NCBI RefSeq assembly: GCF_022965805.1
Contig: NC_133104.1
Location: 35,632,682-35,696,681 of the forward strand
From: Primulina eburnea
Taxonomy: Eukaryota > Streptophyta > Magnoliopsida > Lamiales > Gesneriaceae
Direction: 5' to 3'
DNA length: 64,000 nt
A program made the position numbers and the translations under genes. The notes below the pieces were generated by a model that was not told the origin of the DNA, ran no database searches, and saw nothing but the letters and a program-made list of their open reading frames with translations. This document shows positions 48,270 through 58,614 of the stretch, piece by piece (position 1 is the stretch's first letter; every line of letters starts with the position of its first letter).

Positions 48270-49434
48270 TGTCACGCCCCGGGACGGGGGTTGGTTGACA
48301 CCGACGTTGCTCTCAAATTTACATTCGAAAACAACAAGTCTCAGAAGTACAGAATTTCAGAAACCCGTCTTTTATTCATAATAATCATTGTCTGTTACAA
48401 CTCAATGACAAATGTTTTCAGCGGAAATGTAAAACCATAAAATTTCATTGTCTGAACATATGCAGCGGAAAATAAAACATAAATCAGAACTAAGAACAAC
48501 GATCTTCATCACCAGCCCCAAAACTGACGTTGCTCCTCTTCTTCTATCAACTCTTCCTCGTTCTTATCTGAGATGGGTTTGGTGGGTGAGTGATATGATT
48601 GTCACTCAGTAAGCAGGGGCGGGAATAACTCCCAGTTTTCGAAATCGTTTTCAACAGAAACACAAATACAATAATATACAGAGAACTCTTGTTTTCAGAA
48701 CAGTAATCAGAATTCAGGAATTACAGAACAGAATTCAGAATTAGTAAGCACTGAGCACGTTAGTGAATTTCATGGCTAAACTGATATCAGTCCCCTATAT
48801 GTTCTCTCCTCTAAGGGGTGAGGCCAGAATCAGAATCAGAATCAGAATTCAGAAATGTTCAGAATATATATTCCTACCATTAGTTCACTAGGGAGTTTCA
48901 GTGCTTCAAAATCATATATCAGAAATCATACAGAAACTGAACTTTAAAACAGAATTATCAAACGGATTTCAAGATATTTACATATAAGCCCACTTACAGT
49001 AATTTGCTTAAAGTTTCGGTTGAAGTCTACTGGAATTTGGCTGTTCTCGCTACTGGATTTTGCTGCTTGACAAAGGCACTCTTTCTTAACTCGAAATTTA
49101 AGTGATAATCTCAAAGCTTGTGTAACCCATTTCAGAGACTTGAGGGTGTTATTTATAGGCCACAATCTGACTGATACGTTTCCAATTAATGGCCATAATC
49201 TGACATTAACAGCCTTTATTCCATGTTAATGTTTCAGTTACAAGTCTGAGCTGAATAAGTAACTGACTGCTGCTTCTTTCTCGCTCTTCTGCTGCTGCTG
49301 ATTTTTCGTTCTTCTACTGCTGCTGCTGGAAAATACATGTCTGCTGGAAATATACCAGCTTCTGAATATTATCTTCTGCTGGAAATTTTGCATTGCTTAC
49401 TGAAATGTTTTTGCTGGAAATTCGGGTTCTCACA
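48270..49434 (-). mobile_element. Solo LTR with TCTGC target duplication
   Basis: The plus strand reads TGTCACGCCCCGGGACGGGG...GGGTTCTCACA between TCTGC (48265-48269) and TCTGC (49435-49439). 1165 bp. A TATA-like CCTATAAATAAC lies on the minus strand at 49147-49161, so it reads leftwards. Upstream of it (49265-49430) are many CTGCTG and TGCTGGAAAT repeats. Also present is an AGAATCAGAATCAGAATC triplet (48829-48850). Confidence 0.92.
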
Positions 49435-49439
49435 TCTGC

Positions 49440-50075
49440 ATATGCTGTGGCTTATAAAGTTGGCTACTAGTGAGAATTTCTACATATTGATATCGCTTTC
49501 AAGGTAGACGTGGTTTCATGTTGATTCTAAGCTTAATTTTTAAAGTTAACACACTTCTCGCGTGAAGAGTCATAAGGAAATATTACGTTAGTTCGGATGT
49601 TTATTCAGTCTATCTCGAAAGATAACAACTGCAGACTCACACGTCATTGAATAAAAGTCGTTATTACCGACACAGAGTGACTACAAGAATTGTCGATTGG
49701 CTAATCTTTTATGAAATTAAGCTTGTTCTTGTGATGACCTTGACAAAGAAAGAATTTCAATACATTGGAGTTTGTTCAACACAATTCCGGTAATTTAACA
49801 ACCAAATCACAACTTTAGACTCAGTCACATGTACATTTACAAGTCCAATACATTATCAAAACATAAAAAAAAGAAATGATAAACTACTAATGTAGCTCAT
49901 GAATTTAGGACCATATACAGAATCATATGATATTTCTCACACTGCCCCTATCAACACCCCTCAAGTTTATTCTAAATGTAGAGTTATAGTAATTTTTAGT
50001 ATTAAAAGCCAAACTTGGGGGATATAATTTAACTTGAAAAAAGAAAGAAAAAAGGTGCAAATCATAGATACTATT
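49440..50075. other. Intergenic; nothing recognised
   Basis: No ORF or element ends. Its right part would contain the 3' UTR of the Nudix gene. Confidence 0.4.
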
Positions 50076-50078
50076 TGT

Positions 50079-52671
50079 TCACCACTTAGTTGAATAGCAT
50101 TTTGTAGCTCTTCCAGCACTGAGGTGAGGATGGAAGGTTTTCATGACTTCCTCATATGTTGGTCTCTTGTAATCCACTGCCTGAAATAGGCATAGTTTAC
50201 ACACAGATTTTGTTAAACTTGGCTTACATATTTTATTCTTAAGATAGGTAATGACCACGATAAAAATTTGAAAAATACCTGCTCGACGGCTTCTTCGGGG
50301 AGAACCCATTTCCATTCTGAGAATTCAGGGTCGGTTTCACCAGTTGCCAAGTTAATTTCGATCTCATCACCTCCGAATCTCATAAGAAACCTGTGGAATC
50401 GACAAAGTTATCGCCAGTGTAAAATATTTCGACTCTGAGATTTGTGTAAAGTCTTTGATCAGCTTCTGAACAGTCTTAAATATCGAATTCCAATGTTTTG
50501 TAAAACTATATGTGATGAATCAATCATGAACGATCTAACACAGAGTTGATCATAATAGAAAATATTTAAGTGGGTAACTCAAGACTACACGGTTATTCCC
50601 ATTCAAATTTTTGCCTAACCTAGGCCATAAAGCTCAAAAGGATCTCTAACATCAAATTCTAAGAATTTATCCTGAACTGGCAAATATTTTGCAGGGGCAT
50701 GAGTGCTCTAATCAATGTCTAGCATCCATGGACGCGGCGGTGCGTCTTATGGGCATACATTGCTCCAAAAGCAATATATATTCCAGCACATGATGGGGAA
50801 CATATTCTCGTTTTTTTCGTAATTATTGTAGTAAAGCATATACTGACCATTTTTGAGCCTGCCCATGCCATTCTCCGCCCCAAAGACGATTCACTTTTGC
50901 TTTCACAGCTGGTGGGAAATCATACGTCAACCATTCCGGAACCTGAATATCGTTAAATTCGAATATGCTTAATGATTGTCTGTTGTGTAATGCTGGTTGA
51001 AAACTATATATTGGCCAAATTTTGATTGATTATAAAGAAACTTCATCAGACAGACAGACAGACCTCAGCTATTATTTCTGCAGATACTACTCCTGTTTCT
51101 TCCTTTAATTCTCTTATTGCAGCAGACTTTGGGTCCTCGCCTTCTTCAATACCACCCTGAACATCAAAGTCAAAGCTATCTGCTTAGAGGAACAAAATGT
51201 TGAAAATGTACATCTACGATGACCCGTTAGAGATGCAAGCGCTCAATCTATCTCATCTACTTGTTTTTAGAATGATTATAGTAATTAGAGGCAGAGTGAA
51301 CAATAAAGCACGTGGGTAGGAGCAATGCTCAAGACAAGACACACACCTTGTCAAAGAGAAAAGCACGAAAACATCTTATTATAAAATCGAATTTCAAACT
51401 AATAAATATCAATAAAACAGATCCTAGTCCAAAAGGGATTTCATTTCAGTTTGGGATGCCAATTCTTCCAATAAGCCTCTGAAGCGTTCCAATGTAGATT
51501 ATTCACAACCGAGGCGCGCACTTCACAGGAGGTTTGTGCCTCGGCTTGGTCTAGGCGCAAGGACCAAGCCTCGAGTTCCAGGCTGCTTCTTGGGGCTTTA
51601 TTAATTATGAATAAATCTATGATCATAAACCCAACTCTTTCCGCACAAATAGCAAGCAAAAAGCAAGAACCGAAGAACATTAAAAAAAAAAAACCACGAA
51701 TGGTACAGAAATAAGAAAGATTTGGATGTCAAATCCAAAGTTAAACATCACTGATTGAGGACGAATGAGATGTATAACATAGAAGCAACAGGTCATAATC
51801 TAGCAAACAAACAATGCAGCACCTGAGGCATCTGCCATGCTCCCGGAACATTCAATCTAGAAGCCACGAACACCTGGAAGCCAATAACAAACGTTTTAGC
51901 AACTAGATCACTACATTTTCCTGACAAGGAAACATGTATTAACAGTTATATCACTAAAATTGTGGATTATCAAACCAAATAGCCCAAATCCTGGCTAGAA
52001 GGAAAAAACTTGATAATATTGATACTCGGTGATAACGAATTTTTGTATTATCTTGTATCATCTATTTTAGTTTACTACTGTAGACAAACTGTTTCATACT
52101 TGTCCTTGAGTGATTCAAAAAGCTAATACCGTGAGAAAAAAAAAATAATGCTATTAAATTTAAGATATTCCCATTTAAATTCATCCCTGGAACTAAACGA
52201 AGAAGAGAGAGAACAGGCATTCCAGCACATTACAGTGAATTAACATTAAAAAAACATTTAAAGATGCTCTCCTAAAACTTCAAAAGTACAATAGCAAACA
52301 CAAGCGAAACATAAGCAAGAAAGGCTTTTCCATCGCTATCGAAGAATTAGCAAGTAGCAGTACAAAGTTGATTTTTATGAAAAACAAGAAAAAATAATAC
52401 AAATTCTTGCTTAAAAGTTATCCAACGAGAAATATACATGTAAAAGATTCGCCACCCTTCGATTACGCTCATTAATCGAATAAAAACCCAGTGAAAATAA
52501 TTTTTTTTTTAAAGTCACGGAAACGAAACAAGAAACCCAACAAGATCAGAACAAAAACTAATTTTTTTTCTTCCCACAGAAGTAAGGAACACTCGAGTTT
52601 CTCACCATATTATCATCATTGATGAGACAGACTCCGACGTTGGGGCGGTAACCCGGGGGCAGACCCTCCAT
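50079..52671 (-). CDS. NUDT25: Nudix hydrolase, plant NUDT25 type (dinucleoside tetraphosphate hydrolase)
   Basis: Members split Ap4A-type dinucleoside polyphosphates. Six exons on the minus strand: 52606-52671, 51823-51873, 51064-51156, 50848-50942, 50279-50390, 50079-50180, all with GT-AG junctions. Joined: 172 aa. Starts [18 protein letters not shown]. The Nudix box GG(I)EEGE...[12 protein letters not shown] spans about residues 40-62 with the REXXEE core intact. AWQMPQGGI before it and [29 protein letters not shown] and [13 protein letters not shown] YKRPTYEEV after it are typical of this plant group and of bacterial RppH/NudH relatives. Length and motifs are close to Arabidopsis NUDT25 (about 175 aa). 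No sign of decay. An in-frame ATG at 52743 could add 24 residues; I prefer 52671. Confidence 0.94.
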
Positions 52672-53190
52672 TGATTCTGAGAATTTTCTTCTTTTACCCA
52701 GAAAATGGAATTTGTTTGAATGAGAGAATTTTTTTGGATGCAAATCACTATCAGAATATAACTTTTTAGCTGAAAGTCAAACACATTCATATGTACTGTT
52801 GAGGTGATGATAACGACTTCTTATCGTGCGCCTCCGACTCCAACCTTTGGCATTTTGTACAGTGCCAACATATATATTTATCTGCTGCGGAGGGGCTCAC
52901 GGGAACTTGTCGTGTGGATTACTTCATGGTGAATAACTAATAATTTTTTATTTTATTTTTAGTAATTTATATATCATTTATGAATTTCAACATTAAATAT
53001 GATAAAATATAATTGTTCTTTTCATATTTCATATCATTTTACTTAGAAAATAATTAAATAAAATATAAATCATAAATTCGACTCACATGAATCTGACTCG
53101 AAAGAGAATTATCCTCCACATAAATATAATGATCGTTCGTCATTAATACAACTGTTTCATGATATCAAAAATTTGAACAACGATTTTTCG
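52672..53190. other. Upstream region of the Nudix gene
   Basis: A TATA-like GTTATATTC (minus strand) lies near 52758-52766, some 90 bases before the chosen ATG. Beyond it the sequence is AT-rich without genes. Confidence 0.4.
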
Positions 53191-53196
53191 TGTTGT

Positions 53197-53358
53197 CAAA
53201 TATGAGTGGGTCTCATGTGAACGGGTCAACTCTACCAATATTCACAATAAAAAGTAATATTATTAGTATAAAAAGTAATATTTCTTCATGGATGACCCAG
53301 ATAAGATATTCGTCTCACAAATACGACCCGTAAGACTGTCTCACACAAGTTTTTGCCG
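53197..53358 (-). mobile_element. MITE of the GAGACGGTCTCAC family (minus)
   Basis: Reverse-orientation copy with diverged ends: GTGAGACAGTCTTACGGGTC at one end and ATGAGACCCACTCATATTTG at the other (minus strand). The middle has AAAAAGTAATATTATTAG / TTTTTATACTAATAATATTAC. Confidence 0.8.
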
Positions 53359-53790
53359 TCAAATATTTGTACATAATTTGCCATGCACAAAAGTTTTTAT
53401 GTTCAGGATTATGAGAGTCAAGATCCTTTGAAAACATTAGACCTAGTTTGATAATGTTTGTGTAATGTGTCTTATATTATGAATTAAATCATGTCAAACC
53501 CATTTTTTTCTCTCTGTTTTGCCCTTTTCTCCCATCTCTGTAAATTAGATACAATTTGTTTCCTTTACAATAAACACATATCATAACTTAATAAAATGAG
53601 ATGGAATACAAATTATTTTTTTTAAACTCTAAAATAAATCCTCTGCTGTAATTAGATAAAAACTTTTGCTAAATAATATTTAAATAAATTTTTATTGACT
53701 AATTTCACATTAATTACTCTACTAGGCTATTTGCTCTCATTAATTAAAATAATGGACATGATAGAAATGGAGCTATGCATTGTTACATGG
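53359..53790. other. AT-rich intergenic
   Basis: No gene. 53440-53620 has a weak resemblance to Tourist-type ends (AGACCTAGTTTGATAATG) but no matching end. Confidence 0.3.
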
Positions 53791-53792
53791 GC

Positions 53793-54025
53793 AAAAACTT
53801 GTGTGAGACGGTCTCACGGATCGTATTTTGTGAGACAGGTCTTTATTTAGGTAATCAATGAAAAAGTATTACTTTTTATGCTAAGAATATTACTTTTTAT
53901 TGTGAATATTGATAAGATTGACCCGTCTCACAGATTAAGATCCGTGAGACGGTCTCACATGAGACTCTCTCTATTATTAAGATCCGTGAGACGGTCTCAC
54001 ATAAGACTCTCTCTATTACATGATC
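53793..54025 (+). mobile_element. MITE of the GAGACGGTCTCAC family with a duplicated right end
   Basis: TGTGAGACGGTCTCACGGATC at the left (one base shown less in the core GAGACGGTCTCAC). The right end, ATTAAGATCCGTGAGACGG...CTCTCTCTATT, is present twice in tandem (about 53933-53974 and 53975-54017), 43 bp apart. Confidence 0.88.
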
Positions 54026-55560
54026 ATGGAAAGTGGGAAAAATTTAAAAATTTCAAGTGGGGGAAAAGTAATGGTAGAGAAAAAGGAAGGGTTGACTTTT
54101 GACGTCTTGAGTGGAACGAAACATCTAACATTTAATTACTAGTGCTGGCTTCGTTGTAGCACTTGTTCATGCAATTTTTAATTTTTTTTAATAATGAAGT
54201 CGATTTATATTTAAAATAAAGATAATATCATAATTATAAAAAATTAATGAAAATTTATATTATGATTTGAAAATTTTATATTCTTATAATTATTTTAATA
54301 ATTAAGGACTACCACGTAATTTGAATATATATTAAAAAAAATTAAATCATGCCACTTTTTTGTTTTTATTATAGAAATTCTTAATAAGGGACTAAAATAA
54401 TAAATTTAACATGTGGACCCTATTATTTCAAATCAATGTCACATTAAAATTTAAAAGTCCATAAATTCTATGAACAATTTCACACAATCATAACCGAAGT
54501 AGAAATCTTTTTGTTGGTCCTACTAATTTTATTATAATCTTCGTTTATAAACTATCATAAATATATAATATGATAAACAGCTTAATTAATTAATAAAATA
54601 TATAATTGTTTTATTTAATAAATTGATAATTCGTTTCAATTTAATAAATATAATTATTATCTTTAATTATATTTTTCTTAATAATCAGTTTAAGAAAAAT
54701 AAAAATTTATGAAAATATTATTGAAAAATAATTAATTTTAAAAATATTACAATATTAGGCAATAAAACATTATAATTACATCATAAAATATAATACAACA
54801 TAGAAAAATATATGTCTCATAAAAAATTATAGTTAAAAAATAGCCCTTATACACCACATTAAAATGATTAAACTAAAAAAAATAACTATTGGTGAATTTT
54901 CAAAAAAAAATTAATAATAACTGAGTTTTTTTAAATGATGGAATACAAAAGTAGAAAATAATTTAAAACACACATTACATTTATCTGTTGGGAAAAAAAA
55001 AAAAGAGCCTTTCGCATGTAGTGCCGTGCAAACGCCATTGCACCCTCTAATATGCAAGCAAAAAAAGGTTTTGTTTGAACCAAGCATTCAAAATTGGATG
55101 GCTGGATGTTGATGGTCTCTCGCCCAAGACGTATTAGAAGTTTTAAAAAATTTCAAATAAATTTTATTTTGGCATTCAAGATTTTTCTTAGGCGTCGTAT
55201 GAATATAATACATACATGTGATGTTTAGATGTTTACTTTTAATGATTTAATCACTCGTCTCCAATTATTCTTGTGTTTAGGTAGAGATAACTTTTCTTGT
55301 TATTCTTTATGAACAAGCAACTGGAATAAACACCTTCTTCAATACTCCAAATTAGGTCCAGGATTGAAGACGATGTTTCTATTTCTAATTTGCACTCGAA
55401 AACTTGAAAAAAATTGGCGTTTATTTTTTATCTCAAGAAGACGATGGCGATCCAGAGGAGTTGTGGTAGTGGCCAAGAAACTATCTCAGTTAATCTCGGA
55501 ATAGATGAAGCCATTCTCAAACATTTACGCTTGGAGTTAAATCTCCTAATAAACATCATA
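54026..55560. other. AT-rich intergenic, nothing recognised
   Basis: Very AT-rich. No protein, no element ends that I could support. Confidence 0.4.
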
Positions 55561-55599
55561 TTGTTGTGATTAAACTATAAAACTGCCCAAAGTTAATTT

Positions 55600-56292
55600 T
55601 GAATGTCAATATTAAAATTTTAAAACTTCTCATGCGTCTTGGGTATGAAATAGCGATACACCAACAAAATGTCTCTCAGCAAGGGCTTAGGTGTGTGTTG
55701 ACGCAGAATGAGGATGTCATTTCCTATGCATCCAAGCAATTGAAAGTCCATGAAGAGAAGTATCCTATGAATGATGCCTATGCATCTAAGTACACTTATT
55801 TCCTATGTATCCAAGCACACTTATAGCATGCTAGACTATGATATATTCACATAGAAGTATGTTTGAATATGCTTCAAAGAATATCTATGGATATGCTAAA
55901 GGATTACGACTGTGAAATCAAGAACTATCCGATATAATCAAATATCACAGTCGACGCTCTTAGTCGAAAGGTGAGATTATCCGCTCTACGAACTAGCACA
56001 ATTTCAGGTACGATCTAATAATTTTATGCGATGAGATTTCAATTTTGACAGAAAAAATAGACTGAAGGCATTATAGTTTCTATCTTTCTATCCAAGCCAG
56101 CACTGTTTACAAGAATCCAAGAAGCACAATTGTCGGATCCCAATGAGTACAAGTTAGCAAGATTAGCTAATGGAGACAATACGTCTGTCTTTGCATTTCA
56201 ACCAGATGGGACGTTGTATCTATATGGAAGAATTGTATTACTAGAGGATGCTACATTGAGAGATGATGCTACATTTAGGGATGAGATTCTAC
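55600..56292 (+). pseudogene. Ty3 RNase H and integrase N-terminal remnant
   Basis: Reading: GLRCVLTQNEDVISYASKQLKVHEEKYP (55676-55766, RNase H), then MDMLKDYDCEIK and VDALSRK (about 55886-55975). After a break it gives IQEAQLSDPNEY...GTLYLYGRIVLLEDATLRDEILLRK-like sequence (56105-56300), the stretch that precedes integrase. Heavy decay and duplications. It stops at the LTR junction near 56293. Confidence 0.75.
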
Positions 56293-58298
56293 TGCGGAAG
56301 GTAATGGAATCTAATTAATATACATGTCTGTATAAAAACTACATTTCAGTATAAAGGTACAATACTGTACAACTTAAATCTAAGGTTCAGTTACTAAATT
56401 CAAGTAATAAACCAAGTCTGCTACAAGTCCGGAATCACCACGCTAACTCGTCTTCTCTCATCGTCATCTCGACCCTGATCCAGCCCCACCTGTTGTCATG
56501 CACACATACAAAACAAGACAACAGCCGGATAACTCCGGTGAGAATAAATCCCAGTGTAAAACATGGTAAGCATGTATATAACTAAACTAATTCATAAAAC
56601 ATGCCGTCATGTAGAAACACAATATATCTCATAATCTATGAAATTAAGCATGCAACTCAACTCAGATAAACATGCATATAAACAATCTAAATCATAAAAA
56701 CATGCTAGCACAACTGAAAGCAATAACGATGGGTCCCATGATCTAGGAGCCATATCCATATAAGCATGAAGTCCTAATCAAATCATGTCTAGACTTGACT
56801 CGATCTATAACTCTAGGGATTCCGGGGTGAATAAGACGTCACTGGCTGTCACCTACCCAACCACTCGGGGCGACTGTACGTCTTATTCCTAGACTTCGGT
56901 CCGAGCTGTATCAACGGCTGGCAATAGGAGTAATGGCTACTCCTAAGCTGAGATACACCGAACGTCTAGAAGTCTGACAATGGCTGTCAAGACTTTCCTA
57001 TCTTAAATGCAATGAATAACAATCTGTAAACAAAGCATAATCATATTCATAACTGAATATCACAATTATCTTACCTGCTTGAATACAATTCTATAATCAA
57101 AGCATAATCAGGTAACAATATAAACAATAATCTAGTATGTGATTTTATTGGGAAACTCAAATTAATCTAATTTGAGTTATGCTTCCCCAATATCACATGA
57201 ATTATACCTTTATCTTCCCCGTCTGAGGAAGACGAAGTCTCGAAGTCCAGTCTGTCCATATCCGATCTGAAATGACAATAACAAATATACTGTATCAATG
57301 TATAATTCAATTCACAATCTGTTCTGGTCAATACTCGACTCAGCACATAATCTGATCACTATCTGAACAAAATACCATCTGATTCATATCAACAATCTCT
57401 CGATATAATCTAAATCATATCTGAATCTGATCAATCTAATTTAACTGATGTTTCAACGGTACAATAATACAGTCTTGTTACCCCCGTCAACCTCACATCA
57501 CAGATATAATATAAGAATTCATAATCAATATTGATACAACTCAAACTCTGAACGATAATACAATTCTGATATGAAATCTTAGTCCAATCGACTCTGAAAA
57601 TCATAGCAATTACATAAACACTCTGTTTCTTATTCTGACTTCGATTCTATGATGTCTAACATGACAAGAACATCATATATGAATCCTATTCAATTCTGAC
57701 AACATCATATTTTCAAAACATCTCAAAACGTAACAAAAATTACGTCCAGATGTAGCCTGCTCTGACAGGAACACAGTACTGTGTTCGGATTCAAAATCAG
57801 ACGGACGGATTTCTCACAAAAGGCGTAAGGATATTTCACTCTTATTCAGAAACCTTTTCCTCAATCCTTTATTCTCGTTTCTGAAGAAATCTCGAAGCAT
57901 ACATATATATATATATATATACATATACGATGCATGCAATGAGCCAAGTGGCTCCCCCTCGTTTTGCATGACTCGCGCTCGAGCGGTCAATCTTTACCGC
58001 TCGAGCGCGGAACTTTCTGTCCATGCTTCGACGGTCTACTCGCTGGCGCTCGAGCGGTAACTTTTTGCCGCTCGGGCGCCAGGCATTCTGTCCAAATTCT
58101 CCATTTATGATTCATTGGCGCTCGAGCGGTGCTTTTCTACCGCTCGGGCGCCATAGGTTCTGTCCGAAATCTTGACTTGTTATGCACCAACGCCCGGCTT
58201 CCTGATTCACGTTTTATTTAGCCACTGTGATATTTGCCAATCACAATTATGACAATTAATCAGCGTCTGATTACAATGATTAAATCTCGGGCATTACA
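56293..58298 (-). mobile_element. LTR (same family as 14885-16561), left end truncated
   Basis: TGCGGAAGGTAATGGAAT at the left corresponds to a site about 110 bases inside the family's other copy, so about 110 bases are lost there. The right end is GGGCATTACA. Blocks CGAAGTCTCGAAGTCCAGTC and ATCCGATCTGAAATGACAATA match the copy at 15.3 kb. An AT tract at 57902-57926 and the hairpins at 57974-58152 follow in the same order. No target duplication found. Confidence 0.82.
57974..58152. repeat. Three tandem GC-rich hairpins (GCGCTCGAGCGGT)
   Basis: Hairpin 1: arms 57974-57987 and 57996-58009, 14 bp perfect, 8-base loop. Hairpin 2: 58045-58057 and 58068-58080, 13 bp, one mismatch. Hairpin 3: 58117-58130 and 58139-58152, 14 bp, one mismatch, 8-base loop. 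Each is followed within 10 bases by TTCTGTCC. Spacing about 71-72 bp. Confidence 0.95.
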
Positions 58299-58568
58299 CT
58301 ACCACTGTATCTATCTATTATTCACAATGTATTCCACAAATGTTTGTTGAGGTGATACATATTATATGAGTCTCATGTTCTTCATCCAGAAGAAGTGCAA
58401 CTCGAAGAAAACTTAAGAGTTTATTGAAGATCGGGCTATTTGCCACTCAAGTCCTTGTTTTCATCTTGGATAACATATTCCACAGGATATGTCTCAGGTT
58501 GGACAGGCTACAAGGAAGCAACATAGATATTGAAGATCTCTGCCTTCAGGGGAGGAGCCTCAGGGTTT
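58299..58568 (+). pseudogene. Ty3 integrase C-terminal remnant
   Basis: The phrase CACAATGTATTCCACAAATG...AGGTGATACATA reads HNVFHKCLLRYI with a stop, then SHVLHPEEVQLEENL, the C-terminal end of Ty3 pol. The integrase core between 56.3 and 58.3 kb is missing, so the LTR did not simply insert: a deletion also occurred. Confidence 0.55.
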
Positions 58569-58569
58569 A

Positions 58570-58582
58570 TTTTTTTTTTTTT
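58570..58582 (-). other. Poly(A) tail of the LINE
   Basis: Thirteen T on the plus strand, a poly(A) on the LINE strand, 33 bases after the ORF2 stop. It marks the LINE 3' end. Confidence 0.85.
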
Positions 58583-58614
58583 GGTTACAAGAGAGGGGGG
58601 TCACCCAAGATTGT

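Noticed and set aside
53440..53625. A further Tourist-like MITE
   Set aside because: Weak similarity at one end only; no inverted end or TAA duplication.
57974..58152. Regularly spaced hairpin repeats as a CRISPR-like array
   Set aside because: Eukaryotic LTR context, only three diverged units with near-constant separators, no cas genes.
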